A DNA stretch of 22,786 bases, from the IMG/VR virus record IMGVR_UViG_3300013233_000525, positions 1 to 22,786 of that record. One strand, written 5' to 3'. The translations under genes were made by a program, and so were the position numbers. Shown piece after piece: positions 5,724 to 12,861 of the stretch. Every line of letters starts with the position of its first letter. Positions within the stretch are counted from its first letter, which is position 1. The stretch is from a virus. The notes beneath the pieces were generated by a model. That model was not told the DNA's origin. It searched no databases and saw nothing but the letters and a program-made list of their open reading frames with translations.

Positions 5724-6812
5724 CTAGATGACGGCCTTGAGGTTGGGGCGTTTGCGGGCGGTTAGTTGGGCGTAGCGGGCTAAATGGCCGGTGCTGAAAT
5801 GGGCGTAGCGCATGACCATGGCCATGTTGCGCCAGCCGCCTAGCTTTTGCAGGGTTTCCATGGGGCAGTCGGCTTGTGCCATCCATGTTGCCCAGGTGTG
5901 CCGCAGGCTGTGCCAATTGAAGTGTTCCAAGCGTTCTGGCAGGTGTCCGCCGTTGGCTTTTTTGATGCGTTCCAGCGTTCGTTGCAGGGCGTTTCGCCAT
6001 GCCGTGTTGTTGAATCGAGACAGGTTTTTGCCGCGCCATGTGAACACAAACTCCGCGTTTAGGCCGGCGCGACTGTGTAGTATTTCCATGGCATCGGCAT
6101 TGAGCGGGGTGCCCAGTGATCTGCCGTTTTTGGTTTTGTAGATATACATCGCCTGCTTTTCCATGTTGATCTGATCCCAGCGCAGTTGGCATACATTCTG
6201 TTCGCGCAGGCCGGTGTTGAGCGTGAATAGCACCGCATCTTCCTGATGTCGGGCGGTCTGATGCAGTTCTTCGAGTAGCATATCCGTCTCTTCCCGCGTC
6301 ATCCAGACCACACAGCCTTCGGTTTCCTGTCGCATCCGTACGCGGGCGGGCATATCGATCCAACCCCAATCGCACCAGGCAGATCGCAGCACCGAGCGCA
6401 GTAAGGCCGCATGCCGGTTGACTGTCGCGCCGCTGACTCCATCCGCTGCTTTGGCATCCAGCACCGCATCGATGAATTCCCGATCCATCGTATCGAGATA
6501 AACGCCCCGGCAATGCTGATCCAGCCAGCGCAAACGCGAATGATCGTCGCGCAATGATTTTTTGTGACTGTGTTCGGCTAGCCATTTGACGACCGCCTCT
6601 TCCCAGACACGGCGTGGCCGCTCACCAATTTTGGCCTGTCGCCAGATATCGCGCTGCCGCTTGTCGTGGTATTCGCGGGCGCACTGCTTGGCTCCTGGCT
6701 GGTCTGACGTAATCCCAGTGCTTTCTCGTAGTCGCTCGCAACCCGAGATGGTGATGTCGAGATAAGCCGTTTTCGTGATACCGTCCGCGTTGATACGCCA
6801 TCTGATTGACAT
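5724..6812 (-). CDS. int: Phage tyrosine integrase
   Basis: This 362-residue integrase has a strong Shine-Dalgarno (GGAGG 5 nt before the ATG at 6812). The catalytic residues are all present: Arg203 (NTGLREQNV), a Lys in the beta-hairpin KTKNGRSLGTP (about 226-228), His301-x-x-Arg304 in HSLRHTWAT, Trp327 at the His/Trp position (LGGWRNMAM), and Tyr336 in MRYAH. Residues 60-150 form the core-binding domain (TVNRHAALLRSVLRSAW). The N-terminal 45 residues are the likely arm-binding domain. It sits 11 bp from the right-hand arm repeat of the attachment site, so the tRNA core there is very probably its target. Its start lies inside the frame of the excisionase-like gene. Confidence 0.95.
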   Translation of the reverse strand: MSIRWRINADGITKTAYLDITISGCERLRESTGITSDQPGAKQCAREYHDKRQRDIWRQAKIGERPRRVWEEAVVKWLAEHSHKKSLRDDHSRLRWLDQHCRGVYLDTMDREFIDAVLDAKAADGVSGATVNRHAALLRSVLRSAWCDWGWIDMPARVRMRQETEGCVVWMTREETDMLLEELHQTARHQEDAVLFTLNTGLREQNVCQLRWDQINMEKQAMYIYKTKNGRSLGTPLNADAMEILHSRAGLNAEFVFTWRGKNLSRFNNTAWRNALQRTLERIKKANGGHLPERLEHFNWHSLRHTWATWMAQADCPMETLQKLGGWRNMAMVMRYAHFSTGHLARYAQLTARKRPNLKAVI

Positions 6813-7024
6813 GCTTCACCTCCAGTGACCATCCGCGCCCGCATCTGTTCACGCAAGCATGAGCGCAGCTCGGATGCATAGAAATACCACCGCCCACGCC
6901 CGCCGATTTGCACCGCAGGAATCTTGCCGGCCTTCGCCAACACGCGCACATGCGCCGGATGGTTGCCCAGAATAGCGGCAGCATCCTGCAAACCGATGGG
7001 GTTTTCTTCCAGTGCAGTGTTCAT
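6578..7024 (-). CDS. Excisionase-like helix-turn-helix protein
   Basis: This protein has 148 codons, starting at ATG 7024 with an ATGA overlap of the upstream stop. Residues 8-58 (ENPIGLQDAAAILGNHPAHV, then LAKAGKIPAVQIGGRGRWYF) form a MerR/excisionase-type winged HTH: recognition helix, wing with Gly-Arg-Gly-Arg-Trp, then an ASELRSCL helix. Placement immediately upstream of the integrase fits a recombination directionality factor or an integrase regulator. The frame stays open for 235 bp inside the integrase gene, giving a Ser/Arg-rich tail with no recognisable structure; this tail may be dispensable. An alternative role is transcriptional control of the operon. Confidence 0.75.
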   Translation of the reverse strand: MNTALEENPIGLQDAAAILGNHPAHVRVLAKAGKIPAVQIGGRGRWYFYASELRSCLREQMRARMVTGGEACQSDGVSTRTVSRKRLISTSPSRVASDYEKALGLRQTSQEPSSAPANTTTSGSAISGDRPKLVSGHAVSGKRRSSNG

Positions 7025-7515
7025 ACGACCTCTATTGTTTTTGTGCCATCAGGTCGGCAGGTTGTTATTTGCACCAACGGCGAGTTGTCAGGGCATGGCC
7101 CTCTGTCATTTGCTTCTATAATCCTTCCGGTTTCGGGAAAATGATTCCCTATGGTGTATGGTCGAGAATAATCTTCATATAAATCCGGTGTAATCCCGTC
7201 TGGATATAGGCTCTTTAATAAAGCTAAGCTTTTTCCTTCTAACCTGTAATAAAATTGATTTTCATTCGTGGAAAGAATGCCTGATGGATCTCGCAAAAAG
7301 ACGATGTCAGAGCCGAAACATCCGGCCTTTTTTCTGATTTGAACAACATATCCAACATATTTATCCCAGCCTTTCTCGCCTGAAATATTTCCTTGTTGCA
7401 TGCCAGTTGCTACATATTCACCTATGTCTGGGCTTTCACCAAAAGGAACAACATTTCCACCAGAACGACTCTCAAGAATCTGTTTAAATACATCTGATCG
7501 GCTTTGTTTTTTCAT
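7021..7515 (-). CDS. Hypothetical phage protein
   Basis: This 164-residue protein is joined on both sides by ATGA overlaps. Its central part (DKYVGYVVQIRKKAG, then GSDIVFLRDPSGILSTNENQFYYRL) looks like a small beta-rich domain found in phage early proteins, but I can name no function. The N-terminus is polar and contains NVVPFGESPDIGEYVATGMQQG. No Cys cluster or membrane segment is visible. Base composition is noticeably more AT-rich than in the integrase or the genes beyond 8800, as in the 218-residue gene two positions upstream. Confidence 0.65.
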   Translation of the reverse strand: MKKQSRSDVFKQILESRSGGNVVPFGESPDIGEYVATGMQQGNISGEKGWDKYVGYVVQIRKKAGCFGSDIVFLRDPSGILSTNENQFYYRLEGKSLALLKSLYPDGITPDLYEDYSRPYTIGNHFPETGRIIEANDRGPCPDNSPLVQITTCRPDGTKTIEVV

Positions 7516-7781
7516 ATAGCGTACCTCGTAAGTCCGGGAAATTGGGTTAGCAGTTCATCGGCTTCGGCTTCGTTCAGATCCAATACAGGGGCGCAGCCGA
7601 TGTCGTTGAATGTTTTGCGCATCAATGTGCACTGATCGCCCTGTATCCATTCACAGATCGCAGGGCGGTGCTTCAGCATCCAGTTCCAGACCGGTTTGCG
7701 CAGCTCGTGAGGCAGCCCTGCCAGATTGATCTGTAATTCGGGTTGCTGTGGAATATCACAAGCCTTACCTGGCAGACTCAT
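7512..7781 (-). CDS. Small hypothetical protein
   Basis: This 89-residue protein starts at ATG 7781, chosen for its ATGA overlap with the stop of the upstream gene; the open frame continues further upstream only as a shadow. It contains LPHELRKPVWNWMLKHRPAICEWIQGDQC, an amphipathic Trp-rich helix pair, and an acidic tail (LNEAEADELLTQFPG). I recognise no family. Strict coupling to its neighbours supports it being translated. Confidence 0.6.
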   Translation of the reverse strand: MSLPGKACDIPQQPELQINLAGLPHELRKPVWNWMLKHRPAICEWIQGDQCTLMRKTFNDIGCAPVLDLNEAEADELLTQFPGLTRYAI

Positions 7782-8434
7782 GGCATATTGTCCTTTCCGC
7801 AGTTCGTGCAGCCGGTGTAATAATTTTGCTCGGTTTGGAAGGCACCGCAATGACCGCATCGGAATTGTTGCTTATATGTTTTTAGTTTAATTAGTTTGAT
7901 GCCCGGTTCTGTTATCATGTTTTTAATGTCGATGTTTTCAGATTGAAATGTTCGCCGGGCTATTTTGTCTATTTCTGATTTAGAAAAGACATCAAAACAA
8001 TCAGGATCAAAGCCCTCCATATCAATCCCTTCATTACTGAAGGACTGTACTTTATTATAATCATAGGTATTGCCATGAAATCCGACAAATAGAATGTCGT
8101 TGCCATTCCATGCGCCTTTTAATTGAACAACATACTTGTCCTGATCGTCGCAAGAACCAGATTCTGGAAGAACCTGACAATCAACAGCTATAATGCTCAT
8201 TGCATCAACAGCAGACTTTAGCAATGGTACATCGCTTTCGCGGCTATTGTGCTGGCGTTGAGCCTGTTCAAGAGTATAAGTTTCTAGTTTATCCAGATTG
8301 GTTCCGTACCCCCTGCCACCTTTGTTCCAAAACACGACATTTGAACCACATAATGTCCTGATGTCCTGAAGATAGAATAATATATTTTCATTCAGAGCAG
8401 CCTCCGGCTGTTGGGTGATGGTTCCGGGCAGCAT
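7778..8434 (-). CDS. Phage protein with C-terminal zinc ribbon
   Basis: This 218-residue protein is coupled at both ends (TAATG at 8434, ATGA at 7778). The N-terminal region (CGSNVVFWNKGGRGYGTNLDKLETYTLEQAQRQH) follows a pattern I recall from phage and plasmid hypothetical proteins: a VLFW strand, a GYTTNLD turn and a Y-T-EEA helix. The middle has WNGNDILFVGFHGNTYDYN, probably a beta sheet. The last 25 residues carry two CxxC pairs (CGHCG and CTNCG, 16 residues between pairs), a typical zinc ribbon. The role is unknown; a nucleic-acid or protein-binding adaptor is likely. The gene is AT-rich relative to the integrase. Confidence 0.65.
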   Translation of the reverse strand: MLPGTITQQPEAALNENILFYLQDIRTLCGSNVVFWNKGGRGYGTNLDKLETYTLEQAQRQHNSRESDVPLLKSAVDAMSIIAVDCQVLPESGSCDDQDKYVVQLKGAWNGNDILFVGFHGNTYDYNKVQSFSNEGIDMEGFDPDCFDVFSKSEIDKIARRTFQSENIDIKNMITEPGIKLIKLKTYKQQFRCGHCGAFQTEQNYYTGCTNCGKDNMP

Positions 8435-8766
8435 TAGATATTTTCCTCAGCCGTGTCCGCGCACATATCGCAGCGACCGTTTTCATCTAACTCATTACCC
8501 CACATCTCACAATCAGTGCATGTTTCCGGACTGAAAATCAACACAGTTTCGCCCTTTGCGATTAAATCCCGAGCCTCTTTATTCGGATCGCGAATCAAAT
8601 TCACAGCCACATCAACAAACTCATCACAGATATCCCTGATGCCATGTTGCCAGGCATAGGCTTTAGCCTCACGGGCTGTTTTGGCGATAACCAGTTGCGC
8701 CGCTTCACCGCACCCACAACATCTACTATACACCATATAGGCTTTCATTCTGGATTTACTTGTCAT
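8434..8766 (-). CDS. Small protein with two Cys clusters
   Basis: This 110-residue protein starts at ATG 8766, overlapping the previous stop as ATGA; an upstream Met in the same frame lies in the neighbouring gene. A CCGCG cluster near residue 15 lies in YMVYSRCCGCGEAAQLVIAKTAREAKAYAW, which looks like a small beta-helix fold with possible metal binding. A second cluster, CTDCEMWGNELDENGRCDMC near the C-terminus, is a compact zinc ribbon. No function is known. It is one of a run of adjacent early genes encoding zinc-ribbon-like products. Confidence 0.65.
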   Translation of the reverse strand: MTSKSRMKAYMVYSRCCGCGEAAQLVIAKTAREAKAYAWQHGIRDICDEFVDVAVNLIRDPNKEARDLIAKGETVLIFSPETCTDCEMWGNELDENGRCDMCADTAEENI

Positions 8767-8957
8767 GATTCTGATACCTCCACCACGCACATTTCCAGTT
8801 TGAATGCATCGCCCTTCCATTCCGGGTGTTTGTTGCGCAGGGCGAGGTTGACCTCCTCACAGCGCTGTCGGGCGGTAGCCTCGTCGCCGAGCACCACGGG
8901 GCCGATGAAACGCCCGCTCCGGTCGGTAATCACATAGCCTCTACGGGATATCATCAT
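8763..8957 (-). CDS. Small hypothetical protein
   Basis: This 64-residue protein runs from ATG 8957 (a second ATG follows directly at 8954), with ATGA overlaps at both ends. It reads as a single small alpha/beta unit: strand YVITDRSGRFIGPVVLGDE, helix ATARQRCEEVNLALRN, strand FKLEMCVVEV. No motif identifies a function. Confidence 0.6.
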   Translation of the reverse strand: MMISRRGYVITDRSGRFIGPVVLGDEATARQRCEEVNLALRNKHPEWKGDAFKLEMCVVEVSES

Positions 8958-9163
8958 CGTTGACCTCCGGTGCAGAGCAGGGGCATGGGCGGCACGGTGG
9001 CGTGATGGCCGTGGGTTTGGATATCGGACAGGGCAGCCGCTTCGGCGGCGGCGTCCAGGGTGGCATAGGCCGGGCAGTTGCGGCGCAGCTTGCAGTCGGT
9101 GCTGATACACGATTGCAGGAATATCCGGTGCTGGTCTTTGTTGCACCACATTGCCTTCAGCAT
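8954..9163 (-). CDS. Small Cys-containing hypothetical protein
   Basis: This 69-residue protein starts at 9163, overlapping the upstream gene by 7 bp. Four cysteines, in CNKDQHRIFLQSC, STDC and RRNC, plus His in the first 30 residues could form a metal site or disulfide pattern. The second half is Ala/His-rich and probably helical. The function is unknown. Confidence 0.55.
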   Translation of the reverse strand: MLKAMWCNKDQHRIFLQSCISTDCKLRRNCPAYATLDAAAEAAALSDIQTHGHHATVPPMPLLCTGGQR

Positions 9164-9336
9164 ACTACCGGCTCCGCCGGATCCGGCTCTCTGTAGACCG
9201 GCTCAATCGACTCGATATGTTCGGCGGGCAGTTTTTGCTCGCAATTGACGCACTGGTCATCGTCGTTCAGACCGCCGCCGGTGACTGTCCAATAACGCCC
9301 GCAATCGGCGCATATTCCCGCCTTAATATTTTTCAT
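9157..9336 (-). CDS. 59-residue zinc-ribbon protein
   Basis: This small frame runs from ATG 9336 to TGA 9157. The product starts MKNIKAGICADCGRYW and carries two CxxC pairs (Cys9/Cys12 and Cys29/Cys32) with a Gly-rich turn between, a minimal zinc ribbon, followed by an acidic Glu/Pro tail. It overlaps the downstream start by 7 bp, so it fits the coupled early operon. The Shine-Dalgarno is weak (a GGGGGTG run about 10 nt upstream). Its reality rests on the Cys spacing, the codon-like composition and the tight packing between genes at 9163 and 9361. Confidence 0.7.
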   Translation of the reverse strand: MKNIKAGICADCGRYWTVTGGGLNDDDQCVNCEQKLPAEHIESIEPVYREPDPAEPVVC

Positions 9337-9360
9337 TCAACACACCCCCGATGGTCATGC

Positions 9361-9651
9361 TTACCTGTTATCTGCGCCGCGCTGGCAACGCCATGCGGTG
9401 CTGTATTTATATTTCCAGATCAGATATAAATAGACCGTATTGGTCATGGCCAGCAGCAGTGCCGCCCAGGCTGACCATGTTTGATTCAGTGTTGTGTAGT
9501 AAGGAAGGTTCCAAAATCCCCATGTGGCAAAGAAAATAGGCGTTAGAATGGATAACCCAGCAACCCTTTTATCTCTAATAATGGCCAGAATAGAGGGGAA
9601 CAATGCAAGCATCCCACCAAATTCAAATATAGAATTGGTTAAATCCATCAT
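9361..9651 (-). CDS. Small membrane protein, SemiSWEET/PQ-loop-like
   Basis: This 96-residue protein has three hydrophobic helices, at about residues 8-24, 33-52 and 62-80. Its sequence (GLSILTPIFFATWGFWNLPYY, then WSAWAALLLAMTNTVYLYL) has the Pro-containing half-repeat layout of SemiSWEET/PQ-loop proteins. Similar short proteins are found in many phage early regions, where their role is unknown; changing host membrane or nutrient uptake are guesses. The start overlaps the previous gene as ATGA. The last 15 residues are polar. Confidence 0.65.
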   Translation of the reverse strand: MMDLTNSIFEFGGMLALFPSILAIIRDKRVAGLSILTPIFFATWGFWNLPYYTTLNQTWSAWAALLLAMTNTVYLYLIWKYKYSTAWRCQRGADNR

Positions 9652-9851
9652 AAAATCACCTGCATCATCATCAAGGCCGGATGCATGCCATGCTGATTGG
9701 CTTCGCGACGGGCCTTGCAGACGGCATTGGCAATGGATCGGCGGTGTAGTTTATATTCTCGCTCGGCCTCGCCGTTGCTCATGCGTCCGGCCAATACATC
9801 AGCCACGGCCATGCGCATGCGTGCTGTTTTCTCAGGATTCGCGATGGCCAT
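9648..9851 (-). CDS. Small helix-turn-helix protein
   Basis: This 67-residue protein starts at ATG 9851, overlapping the upstream stop as TGATG; four extra in-frame residues upstream belong to the neighbour's coding region. Residues 10-47 (RMRMAVADVLAGRMSNGEAEREYKLHRRSIANAVCKARRE) look like a homeodomain-like or Psq-type HTH: helix, turn with Asn-Gly-Glu-Ala, recognition helix HRRSIANAV. It is probably a DNA-binding regulator of the phage; its target is unknown. Confidence 0.65.
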   Translation of the reverse strand: MAIANPEKTARMRMAVADVLAGRMSNGEAEREYKLHRRSIANAVCKARREANQHGMHPALMMMQVIL

Positions 9852-10258
9852 CAAACCACCTCCCATGCATCGGGATGCACAGTCAGATCATCCGATTCTT
9901 CAGATCCGCATTCCAAAATATGCCGACAAAAATCCCGATCCATAATTTTGATGATCGTGCAACCATCGCATCTTGTGACCAGTACATTTGTTAATAATAC
10001 AAACCCTGATCCATCACACTCCTCGCATTCGGCTGAATGGCCGCAATGGTCACATTCAATTTCACCTTCCCCCTCACATTTGGAACATGCCGTTTCATGA
10101 TTCCACAATACTGACGTGATCATGCCCAGTGTGTTCACACCATAAATTTCAGCATGAAGATCAAACAGACGCAATGGAGATGTACTAGATATAATGCTCA
10201 ATTCTTTCCGGTTGAACACATCAACATTAAGGTTATCAATACAGACAGCCGCGTTCAT
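9851..10258 (-). CDS. DnaJ-type zinc-finger protein (CxxCxGxG)
   Basis: This 135-residue protein overlaps its neighbours by ATGA (10258) and TGATG (9851). The middle carries CSKCEGEGEIECDHCG and CEECDGSG, the alternating CxxCxGxG pattern of the DnaJ zinc-binding domain, followed by a further CDGC. No J domain or C-terminal substrate domain is present, so this is a stand-alone zinc module rather than a full chaperone. The last third is acidic. Similar short CxxCxGxG proteins occur in phages without known function. Confidence 0.7.
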   Translation of the reverse strand: MNAAVCIDNLNVDVFNRKELSIISSTSPLRLFDLHAEIYGVNTLGMITSVLWNHETACSKCEGEGEIECDHCGHSAECEECDGSGFVLLTNVLVTRCDGCTIIKIMDRDFCRHILECGSEESDDLTVHPDAWEVV

Positions 10259-10455
10259 TGTGCCACCTTCTTTTCAATTTTACGGATGCGCCCTGCGATG
10301 GCATCAACGATGGTGCGGCGTTGAAAGTGATGGCGTTCATGCGCCAGCCAGTCGCGCAGATCGGCCAGCGAGGTGGACTTGCGGATGGTCACCACAGCCT
10401 CGGCAACGGATTCATCCATCGGGTGAAATGTGCGATTCGTTTCAAAGATATTCAT
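10255..10455 (-). CDS. Small helical hypothetical protein
   Basis: This 66-residue protein starts at ATG 10455, two bases after the exonuclease stop; a TTG two codons upstream would overlap that stop. The sequence is almost wholly helical (STSLADLRDWLAHERHHFQRR, then AIAGRIRKIEKKVAQ) and basic at the end. No family is recognised. Confidence 0.6.
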   Translation of the reverse strand: MNIFETNRTFHPMDESVAEAVVTIRKSTSLADLRDWLAHERHHFQRRTIVDAIAGRIRKIEKKVAQ

Positions 10456-10457
10456 GC

Positions 10458-11075
10458 TCAATTCTCACTTTCCAATTCACTATTCAAAAGCCTGCTCACA
10501 TCAATTTCGAGCATATCCGAGCCGTGCATGTTCGGGTTCAGAATTCCGCCCTCTTCAATGGATATATCGAGCAGGGCTTTGGTCAGGCGGATATCATTCA
10601 TGCAGTAATCGATCACCTCGCCGATCTGGCCGCGCTGCCAGCAGACCGGAGCCATCGCTCCATTGCCTGATTTGCTGATGCCAAAATTGACCAGGGCGCA
10701 GGCATCCAGCCCGTAGCCTGTGTGGCTTGGGTAATGAAATTCCCGTTCCAGACCTGCCGCGTCCCATATTTCCACCAATAGATCATAGGATTTTTCAGCC
10801 GGGATATGGATGCCGTTGGCAGCACAGAGCGGATTATCAAAGGCCAGCGAGTTAAAGCCGATGACGAAATCGGTGGCGTTGATCAGATCCTGAAACGCCT
10901 CAAAATTATCCTTGCAGAATACCCGGTGGCGTTCCTCTGCATAATCATAAGCACAGATCACCGAGATGCCCATGCCCTCAAAATCGCGCCAGCCGTTGCA
11001 ATATTCAATGCCGGGGATGCGATCTTCATCGTGCTTGGCAATGCCTTTTACGATTTCGCAATCGAATATAATCAC
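10458..11075 (-). CDS. DEDDy 3'-5' exonuclease-like protein
   Basis: This 205-residue protein starts at a GTG at 11075 with AGGAG 8 nt upstream. The DEDD acidic residues are visible: Asp5 and Glu7 in IIFDCEIV, Asp80 in FNSLAFDNP, and Tyr157-xxx-Asp161 in DYCMNDIRLT, the DEDDy variant. This is the RNase-H-like exonuclease fold seen in polymerase proofreading domains and YprB-type nucleases. A role in phage replication or recombination is likely. The last residues (LNSELESEN) are encoded by an AATTG-type repeat, so the natural C-terminus may have been changed by repeat insertion. Confidence 0.75.
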   Translation of the reverse strand: MIIFDCEIVKGIAKHDEDRIPGIEYCNGWRDFEGMGISVICAYDYAEERHRVFCKDNFEAFQDLINATDFVIGFNSLAFDNPLCAANGIHIPAEKSYDLLVEIWDAAGLEREFHYPSHTGYGLDACALVNFGISKSGNGAMAPVCWQRGQIGEVIDYCMNDIRLTKALLDISIEEGGILNPNMHGSDMLEIDVSRLLNSELESEN

Positions 11076-11105
11076 TGTTGTTCTCCTGTTTTAGAGTCAA
11101 AGGCT

Positions 11106-11168
11106 TTCACCGCAAAGGACGCAAAGGAACGCAGAGGAAAATCAAATTCACTATTCTTAATTCACTAT
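11106..11168. repeat. GCAAAGG/CGCAGAGG repeat next to AATTCACTATTC repeat
   Basis: Two repeat types sit side by side in the 93-bp gap between the 76-residue gene and the exonuclease gene. At 11106-11137 is a CACCGCAAAGG-type unit repeated at 10-bp spacing. At 11143-11168 are two copies of AATTCACTATTC about 14 bp apart. The first belongs to the family at 1928, 2511 and 12737. The second recurs at 10462-10487 and 20471-20503. Confidence 0.7.
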
Positions 11169-11399
11169 TCACGCTTCTGCCTCCAGGATGATATTCAGCA
11201 TCAGATTGCGGGCCCGCGCCCACTCTTCTGCTGTCTGGAACAGTGCTTGCCACAGCAGCACTTCGGCATGGCCGAGGGCGCGGGCGTTGCGGTCGCGTTT
11301 ATCCGTGCATTTGCCAGCCAGATGATCCAGTGCCGCTGCGACCTGCTCAAAGGTGATTTCCTTCGCGCCCTTCGTGATGCGCATGCTTTGCCCTTTCAT
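11169..11399 (-). CDS. Small hypothetical protein
   Basis: This 76-residue protein starts at 11399 with an ATGA overlap of the upstream gene, which also rules out the longer frame that continues through it. A charged N-terminal strand (MRITKGAKEITFEQVAAALDHL) precedes a long helix rich in Ala/Leu/Trp/Arg (HAEVLLWQALFQTAEEWARARNL). No family is recognised. Confidence 0.6.
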   Translation of the reverse strand: MKGQSMRITKGAKEITFEQVAAALDHLAGKCTDKRDRNARALGHAEVLLWQALFQTAEEWARARNLMLNIILEAEA

Positions 11400-11917
11400 C
11401 GTTGCCCCCGTGCTGCTTCCATCAGTCCATAAAGTTGCTCGACTTCTTCTTTGATGCTGCGGGCAATGGTGTCGAATTCGCGGGGGGTGATGCGCTTGCC
11501 GCCGCGTGAGGCGGGATCGATGGCAGCGGCGATGGTTTGGCAGACTTCGCCCATCTTGTGGCCGCAATCGAGCAGTGCGCAGGCCAGATCGCCGCAGGTT
11601 TGAGGGCGTTTTATTTTCAGGCATAGAATATCCACATCGCGCAAACACTCTTCAAACCATGACGGGTCCATGCCTTCGAGCAGGAGCTGCTGCACGTCAT
11701 CGGCATAAAAACGGTGATCCGGCTTGTGCGGGTCGGCCATGTTGCGGATTTCATCGTGGGTGCGGTGGATCACCTCGGCGGCATATTTCGGCCCCATCGG
11801 TTTGATCGGTGCGCCATCGCGCAAAAAGCGGCTGCCGCCCGGTACGCGCACAATGGAATCATGCAGTGCCTGGTTGGATCGCTCCCGCGCCCGTTTGTTT
11901 TCTACCGTGCTACACAT
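11396..11917 (-). CDS. Hypothetical phage protein
   Basis: This 173-residue protein starts at ATG 11917, overlapping the serine-recombinase stop by 8 bp; the open frame further upstream is a shadow of the recombinase. The protein is mostly helical and charged, with GPKYAAEVIHRTHDEIRN, DDVQQLLLEGMDPSWFEECLRDVDILCL and a Cys/Leu segment (CGDLACALLDCGHKMGEVC). I recognise no domain. It shares the operon with the recombinase and could be its accessory factor, but this is only position. Confidence 0.6.
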   Translation of the reverse strand: MCSTVENKRARERSNQALHDSIVRVPGGSRFLRDGAPIKPMGPKYAAEVIHRTHDEIRNMADPHKPDHRFYADDVQQLLLEGMDPSWFEECLRDVDILCLKIKRPQTCGDLACALLDCGHKMGEVCQTIAAAIDPASRGGKRITPREFDTIARSIKEEVEQLYGLMEAARGQR

Positions 11918-12722
11918 GTCGAACCGCCCGCAATTTCGACGGTGACACCCTGCCATGCGGCGTATCAGACTCTGCCGCATGTGCATCATCCGCCCGGTAT
12001 TCAGTCGCCCACAGGTCAAATTTTTCGACCGTCAGCGGGTGTTTGATGATTTTGCGAATCGTGCCGGGCAGCCAGACCAGCTTACCGCCGCGTGTTTTGT
12101 AGCCTTCATGCCTCAACCTTTCAGCAATATATGGGCTATTGCGCCCCTCAATGCGGTGCAGGATGCAAATTCGATAAAGCGCGTACTGTTCGGCCTGATT
12201 CTCCACCCGTTCGCCATCGACATAATCCCAGCCAAACGGGGGCACGCTGCTATATTGCTGGCCATGATCGCGCTTGTGGCGCAGGGCGTTGCGGGTGCGT
12301 TCGCCGATTTGTTTGCGTTCCAGTTCGCCAAAGGCTGCCGCCATGGTCAGGAAAAAGCCGCCCATCGGGGTGGATGTGTCGAGGCTGACGCCACCGAGAT
12401 CCATGATATGAGTGGCCACGCCCAATGCCTGCAATTCAGGGATGATGGTGATGGCATCCACCGTGCTGCGGAACATGCGATCCAGCTTGCAGGTGACCAC
12501 CGTGTCCATCGCGCCTTGCCGTGCCAGTTTAAGCAGTTGCTTCATGGCCGGTCTGCCAATCACCGATTTACCGGAAAGCCCTTTATCTTCGAGAATTTCC
12601 AGCAGTTCAATATCATGCAGCGCGCAATAGGTTTCTATTTTCTCCACCTGCGCCGCCAGCGATACGCCATGCTCCACCTGTTTATCTGTGGAGACGCGAA
12701 TATATCCGATGGCTGTCTTCAT
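11910..12722 (-). CDS. Serine site-specific recombinase (resolvase/invertase type)
   Basis: This 270-residue protein starts at ATG 12722 with GGAGG 9 nt upstream; the frame beyond that translates a repeat (KLCVLCG). The N-terminal catalytic domain has YIRVSTDKQ with the nucleophile Ser11 and Arg9, then a conserved GLSGKSVIGRPAMKQLL, KLDRMFRS, MGGFFLTMAAAFGELERKQIGERTR. It is followed by a recombinase DNA-binding domain (PPFGWDY, then YIAERLRHEGYKTRGG, then GTIRKIIKHP). It is shorter than large serine integrases and longer than simple resolvases. It may invert or move a segment, or be the relic of a mobile element: a pair of inverted repeats and a palindrome lie just upstream (12737-12842). 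An integrated tyrosine integrase is also present, so its job in this phage is unclear. Confidence 0.9.
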   Translation of the reverse strand: MKTAIGYIRVSTDKQVEHGVSLAAQVEKIETYCALHDIELLEILEDKGLSGKSVIGRPAMKQLLKLARQGAMDTVVTCKLDRMFRSTVDAITIIPELQALGVATHIMDLGGVSLDTSTPMGGFFLTMAAAFGELERKQIGERTRNALRHKRDHGQQYSSVPPFGWDYVDGERVENQAEQYALYRICILHRIEGRNSPYIAERLRHEGYKTRGGKLVWLPGTIRKIIKHPLTVEKFDLWATEYRADDAHAAESDTPHGRVSPSKLRAVRHV

Positions 12723-12736
12723 AAGCTTAAAACCTC

Positions 12737-12842
12737 CACCGCAGAGAACGCAGAGTTTCGCAGAGTAACAAACAAGCATGTGCATGCTGTATTGTCGTTT
12801 TTTTGCATTTCCTTCGTGCCCTCTGTGATCTTCGTGGTGAAA
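12737..12842. repeat. Inverted pair of 10-bp-periodic repeats around a palindrome
   Basis: The left arm, 12737-12768, has CGCAGAG units at 10-bp spacing after CACC. The right arm, 12811-12842, is the reverse-strand counterpart with CTTCGTG/CTCTGTG units ending in GGTGAAA. Between them is a 14-bp palindrome, AGCATG-TG-CATGCT, at 12775-12788. The block sits directly upstream of the serine recombinase and may also hold its promoter or target site. Confidence 0.65.
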
Positions 12843-12861
12843 TGGGTTTGACTTTTTTTAC

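Noticed and set aside
5392-6585. 397-codon open frame on the minus strand
   Set aside because: It is a shifted-frame shadow of the integrase on the same strand and runs on through the attachment site; composition (Arg/Gln/Pro/His-rich) is not protein-like.
11955-12851. 298-codon plus-strand frame
   Set aside because: Antisense shadow of the serine recombinase, whose catalytic motifs are clear on the minus strand.
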